In this document: positions 60,275 to 64,000 of the stretch, one piece after another
Layout: each line of letters begins with the position of its first letter
How positions within the stretch are numbered: the first letter of the stretch is position 1
Assembly: GCA_025766275.1 (NCBI GenBank)
Contig: JAFKAC010000039.1
Span: 434,001-498,000, forward strand
DNA: 64,000 bases
Reading direction: 5' to 3'
Source of the DNA: Lactarius indigo
Lineage: Eukaryota > Basidiomycota > Agaricomycetes > Russulales > Russulaceae
Notes under the pieces: model-generated
What the model was told of the DNA's origin: nothing
Seen by the model: only the letters and a program-made list of their open reading frames with translations
Databases searched by the model: none
Made by a program: the position numbers and the translations under genes

Positions 60275-62804
60275 ATGGTTTATTTTGCTGACTCGGTGAT
60301 GTATTTTATTGCGAGTAGACGTAGACCTGATATGTACAAAAGCACCAGATAAAATACAACTCACCTTCTGGACCCCTTGTCCTTCTGGAAGTGGCAAAAG
60401 GAACGGAGGCTATCGTCACCGCCACCGTCCCTGTCATTGCCCTACTCGCTGTTCCCGCCGCATCCATTGTCTTTATTGCCGTTGCCTTCGCCTTCGCCTT
60501 CGCCATTGTCAATTTCGTGGTTGTTGCTATCGTTGTCGCCGACGCCCCCGCGTTTGTCGTCGTCGTTGTCGCCATAGTCTTGCCGACGTCGTAGTCGCTT
60601 CGTTTCCGTCGTCGCTGTCGACGCATTCAGTTACTATCATTATCACTGTTGCTAACGTTGTCACACATCGTCGCCGTTTGCAGCATGGCGACATCGCTGT
60701 CATTTTTATGGTCGCGCTGAGCTCGTATTGGCCTCCGGTGGCAGAGGTAGTGGCAGTGACGTGGCGATGGGTGTCTTGTGAACACGTGTAGCAGGCGCGC
60801 GCTAGTTTGTAAAAGAGCAACAGCTGCGAATCAGTGCCGCATGGGGAAGAAGGGTTCAGACTAACGGTTGTTTTGATGGCATGGCAATGACTGGGGTGGT
60901 AACAACAATGGTGGTGTTGGTTGGTCCGGCACTAGGGTGGCGGTAGTTGGGCACGATGGGTTAGTGCACCGTGCGTAGGTGACAGGGTCGATGCGGTGGC
61001 ATGCCGTGAGTGGTGTGGCGGCTGGCGAACTGGGGCGGCTTACATGCACGCCGAGGGGACGGCGGCAGTGTTTGGATCAAAACAAAACAAAACAAAACAA
61101 AACAAAACAGACAGCAGCGGTAGTGTTGTGGCCACCATTGTCCTACTCTCGATATAACATATCAAAAAAAGTGGGAAAAAATATTTATTTAAATGTTCTG
61201 TGAGTGCGTAGCGCGAGGGCGAGCTTGGCAAAGCGGGAGTGGTGAGTGGTGAAGTGTTGGCGGGTGCAATGGGATGGCGAGCGGATGTGCGAGCGGCAGT
61301 ATAGACAGTAGAGATGAACGAAAAAAGACTTTTTCGTGGGGTGGTACGGTGAGTAGTGGGACAGCTTTGCGTGTACCTGGGAGGAGTGTGAAAGGAACGC
61401 AACAGGGAGGCGGCCGTGACGCGTGACGCGTGAGGGTCGGGGAGGAGGTAATGGCCAGACGGCACATGCTAGTTGAAAAATGGTAGCTGCGACAGGCGGG
61501 TTTAAGAAACTACAGACTTACAGATGACGTGGCGATGGCGATGATAGGGCATCAAAGGACATCGTGTCGGTAGGCCGTGTTGCTTTCCATTTTAGGTTCG
61601 GTATGGCGCCAGAATAGAAGGGGACCGGCGCGTGGTGTAGGAAAGTGTACTAGCTCTTGTGTATAGTAGTAGGCAGTGGCGAGAAAATAACTAGTTGGTG
61701 GAATGCATAGAGACCGGGCTGAAACACGAAGTGGTTCGAGATTGAGGATAAGAGGTTTGCGTTTCTGAGGTGAGGTCGCGACGGGCGGCGGCTGGGCACG
61801 GAGCGAGGCTGACCGAGCTGATGCAAGAGCTGAGGAAAGGCCGGAAAACGCAGAGCCTCATAGGCCTCGTCACCGATCCCTTGGCAATTACTGGGTGTGG
61901 CGGGTGGGTGAAATAAAAGTGTTCTGGTTCCTTGAACCAGTCGAGAGCTTCGGAAGACGGATGGTGGCACGTATAAGACGCCCTATGCCGCCTTGTCGCT
62001 TATACAAAACTATAATTATAACTCCAATTTCGTTATCCTATGTCTTATTTTACCGATATCATTGCACTTTCATCCCAGATAATTTCCACAAGATCATGCC
62101 CCTGTTGAACGGCGTGTAGGAGCGCGAGAAAGCCCGACTCAGCGTTTTGGGAGAAACGGTTGAGGTACTCTAGGAATATGACGTATATAAGTACGAAAGA
62201 AATTTTCTGAGTAAAACTTAGAACCAAAGATAATCTTGTGTTGCTGGTCCAGCCGGACCGACTGCCCGACGCTTACACTTGCTTACACGTTGTGTGTAGC
62301 CTCCTAACACGGTGCAAGTACCAGTAGCTGGTAAGGTGACTGGTCCGAAGCCTGTACGGTTGGTAGGGAATGCACGAAGTCGGAAAATGGTAGAGGTAGG
62401 ATGCGAGTGAGACACGAAGCGACTTAAGAGCTTTGCTTTGTGGACCGAGGGGCACACGAGAATGGGAAGAGAACTGGATCGTTATTTTTTATTCGATACT
62501 AGTACAACGTTAACTGAGACTTTGTTTAATACAAGTTCACTACATTTATAATCGAAGCAAGAGGGGGGAATAGTAAAGACTCAACCGAAAACAGGTCCGA
62601 AAACTCCTAAACCGCCACGAGCGTGCGCGGCGGATCATGGATGTACTTGGTGTCCAGGTGCGGACTCGGATCTTCCTCGAATCGCGCTGCTCCGGTTCAG
62701 GTCGGCCTGGTCGAGCGTGCCGAATTGCAGCAGCCCCTGTATATGGTAAAGGGGAGCAGAGAAGGGGGACCGTAGAGGAGTCTGTAACCGTAAATGTAAA
62801 ATGG
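60275..62804. other. Stretch without a supportable gene; low-complexity DNA
   Basis: Rich in GTC/GTT/GCC triplet-like runs at about 60410-60640, giving open frames in several phases (Val/Ala-rich, Ser/Pro-rich, Arg/Cys-rich) that are artefacts of composition. No gene family seen. It separates copy E from the DUF6535 fragment at the right edge. Confidence 0.45.
61078..61109 (+). repeat. (CAAAA)n microsatellite
   Basis: Six consecutive CAAAA units. Confidence 0.95.
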
Positions 62805-64000
62805 CTATGAAGACGTCGTATTTCGGCGTCTAATAGCCGCCAATGCCTTGGAACGGAGACGCATGTCCATGCGGTTCCTCGAACTCTCGTCCTCAAGCTC
62901 TCGTTGGACATCATTCATATGAGAGGAACCTGTGTATCCGTCAATCATAACGCCTATCAGCTCAAAAAGCATATCCGTGATATATGTTGGAAAATCAAAA
63001 TCAGAAAATACGCCACGTCCTCGGATGACGAGGTCACAAGCGAGGTTGAGCAAGGTGTGTTGCGTCCCAAGCGACTGCTTGTTCTCCATCCAACGAGAGG
63101 TGATGACCTCGAAGGTGCCGCGAAAGAAAACCTCATTTGAATCCTGTGCTGCAGACGTGGATAAAAGTTGTCTGACTGTGAGGAAAAAAAGCTCGATAGT
63201 AAACCCAAGACCGTTGCCATCGCGTAAATCTTGCAGACGCCAAAGTTGTCGCATCATTGGATTGTTAAGTCGGCGAAGTGGAGTGGAGATATTGTCGACG
63301 CATTTCAAGCTTTCAAGCACCGCATTGTCTGCCTCGGTGCTTCCTCCCTCGAGAACCTCACGAAGTTCGGCGCCTAGTGTGGCCAAGGCCTGAAGTTGCT
63401 GGCCAGGGAATATCAACTGTGGTGCGATAGGAGTGGTACCCACGGACGGAAAGTTGAAGACTTCGCTTATAGAAGGGGGTTTATCGCGCTGGAGTTCACT
63501 GAACGACACGCCAGGGAGCTGTCGCATCAACCGGTGACCTGCGTCGTCCATCGCGTCTTGGAGAAGGGAGATTCGCCAGTCGATATCCTCCAAGTCGCCG
63601 ACCTCGGCTGCGATGCGCTCCAGTTGCGAAATCTGTGCTTTGTGGTCTCGTAGAAGCGCTTTGACATCTTCCCTGCTTCTCTCTTGGCCCCATGGCTCGA
63701 ATGCCCGACGTAAATCCTCGAGGAGCCCCCACGCTGTCGTCAAGTACGAGTCGATCCTCCGAGCGCTCTTCTGTGCGGCCTCGTCAGGTTTACCATATTC
63801 TGATTGAAACCGTGCCAGTCCGCCCACCGCCATCACAGCAAACACCCGTAGCCGATCGTTATTCCGAGTCAGGATTTGTGGGGTGGCCATGAGTGAAAGA
63901 CATGTCCATGGTATGGTGAAGGATGGATCGGACCTGCTCGTTCGTAGCTCGTTGATCTTTTCAATGTGGCCTATCTCACTAACTAGTCTGCTGACTTCTC
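62805..64000 (-). CDS. DUF6535 family protein, C-terminal part, cut by the window edge
   Basis: The minus-strand frame is open from the right edge of the window to its stop at 62805. It aligns along its whole length with the C-terminal domain of the DUF6535 gene at 43317-46262: SRLVSEIGHIEKINELRTS, WTCLSLMATPQILTRNNDRL, DLRRAFEPWGQERS, DIDWRISLLQDAMDDAGHRL, MRQLPGVSF, RQLWRLQDLRDGNGLGFTIE and a C-terminal block ending ALAAIRRRNTTSS. Upstream residues, including the four membrane segments, must lie beyond the window. No break is seen in the visible 398 codons. Orientation is opposite to the first copy, so the two flank GTPase copies D and E. Confidence 0.85.
   Translation of the reverse strand, partial: EVSRLVSEIGHIEKINELRTSRSDPSFTIPWTCLSLMATPQILTRNNDRLRVFAVMAVGGLARFQSEYGKPDEAAQKSARRIDSYLTTAWGLLEDLRRAFEPWGQERSREDVKALLRDHKAQISQLERIAAEVGDLEDIDWRISLLQDAMDDAGHRLMRQLPGVSFSELQRDKPPSISEVFNFPSVGTTPIAPQLIFPGQQLQALATLGAELREVLEGGSTEADNAVLESLKCVDNISTPLRRLNNPMMRQLWRLQDLRDGNGLGFTIELFFLTVRQLLSTSAAQDSNEVFFRGTFEVITSRWMENKQSLGTQHTLLNLACDLVIRGRGVFSDFDFPTYITDMLFELIGVMIDGYTGSSHMNDVQRELEDESSRNRMDMRLRSKALAAIRRRNTTSS

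Noticed and set aside
60370..60820. Several overlapping frames on both strands, one Val/Ala-rich and hydrophobic like a membrane protein
   Set aside because: Triplet-like low-complexity DNA keeps all frames open; no domain, introns or conserved start.

Overview
The window looks like nuclear DNA of a basidiomycete fungus, most likely an Agaricomycete. The reasons are genes split by very short introns (about 40-70 bp, GT...AG), protein families I know mainly from Agaricomycetes (DUF6535 membrane proteins, DUF6699 proteins), a fungal-type metacaspase and a fungal P450. There is no operon structure. Gene density is low and much of the DNA is decayed.

Left part (1-15 kb): mostly relics. A diverged direct repeat of about 1.7-2 kb (near 3.65-5.6 kb and 11.8-13.5 kb) flanks three things: a broken carnitine acyltransferase gene on the minus strand (5.8-7.9 kb), one coherent gene of unknown function on the plus strand (8.2-9.3 kb), and a fragment of a non-LTR retrotransposon reverse transcriptase (11.35-11.75 kb).

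Middle (15-31 kb): two DUF6699 genes (15.4-17.0 and 20.5-21.8 kb), a long stretch with no gene I can support (21.8-28.8 kb), and a metacaspase whose His/Cys dyad is present (28.8-30.7 kb).

Right part (31-64 kb): an expanded family of P-loop GTPases. Five spliced copies, called A-E here, lie at 31.7 (+), 37.1 (+), 40.0-42.6 (-), 53.2-55.7 (-) and 57.4 kb (+). A sixth is a relic at 46.8-47.4 kb. Each of the five starts with Met-Gly, has Ser at position 6 and Cys within positions 3-5, which is a pattern for N-myristoylation plus palmitoylation. A variable Ser/Pro/Arg linker follows, then a G domain (Walker A and TKxD visible; G3 altered) and a conserved helical C-terminal part. A and D form one subfamily; B, C and E form another whose linker carries 1, 2 or 4 copies of a repeat. 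Between the copies sit a DUF6535 four-helix membrane protein gene (43.3-46.3 kb) and a cytochrome P450 with an in-frame stop (49.3-51.8 kb), preceded by a relic of its own 3' end (48.2-48.5 kb). A second DUF6535 gene runs off the right edge.

Reading the parts together is inference: a metacaspase, membrane-anchored GTPases multiplying by duplication, and DUF6535 membrane proteins resemble a fast-evolving accessory locus, possibly for allorecognition, defence or cell death. Nothing in the sequence proves that role.
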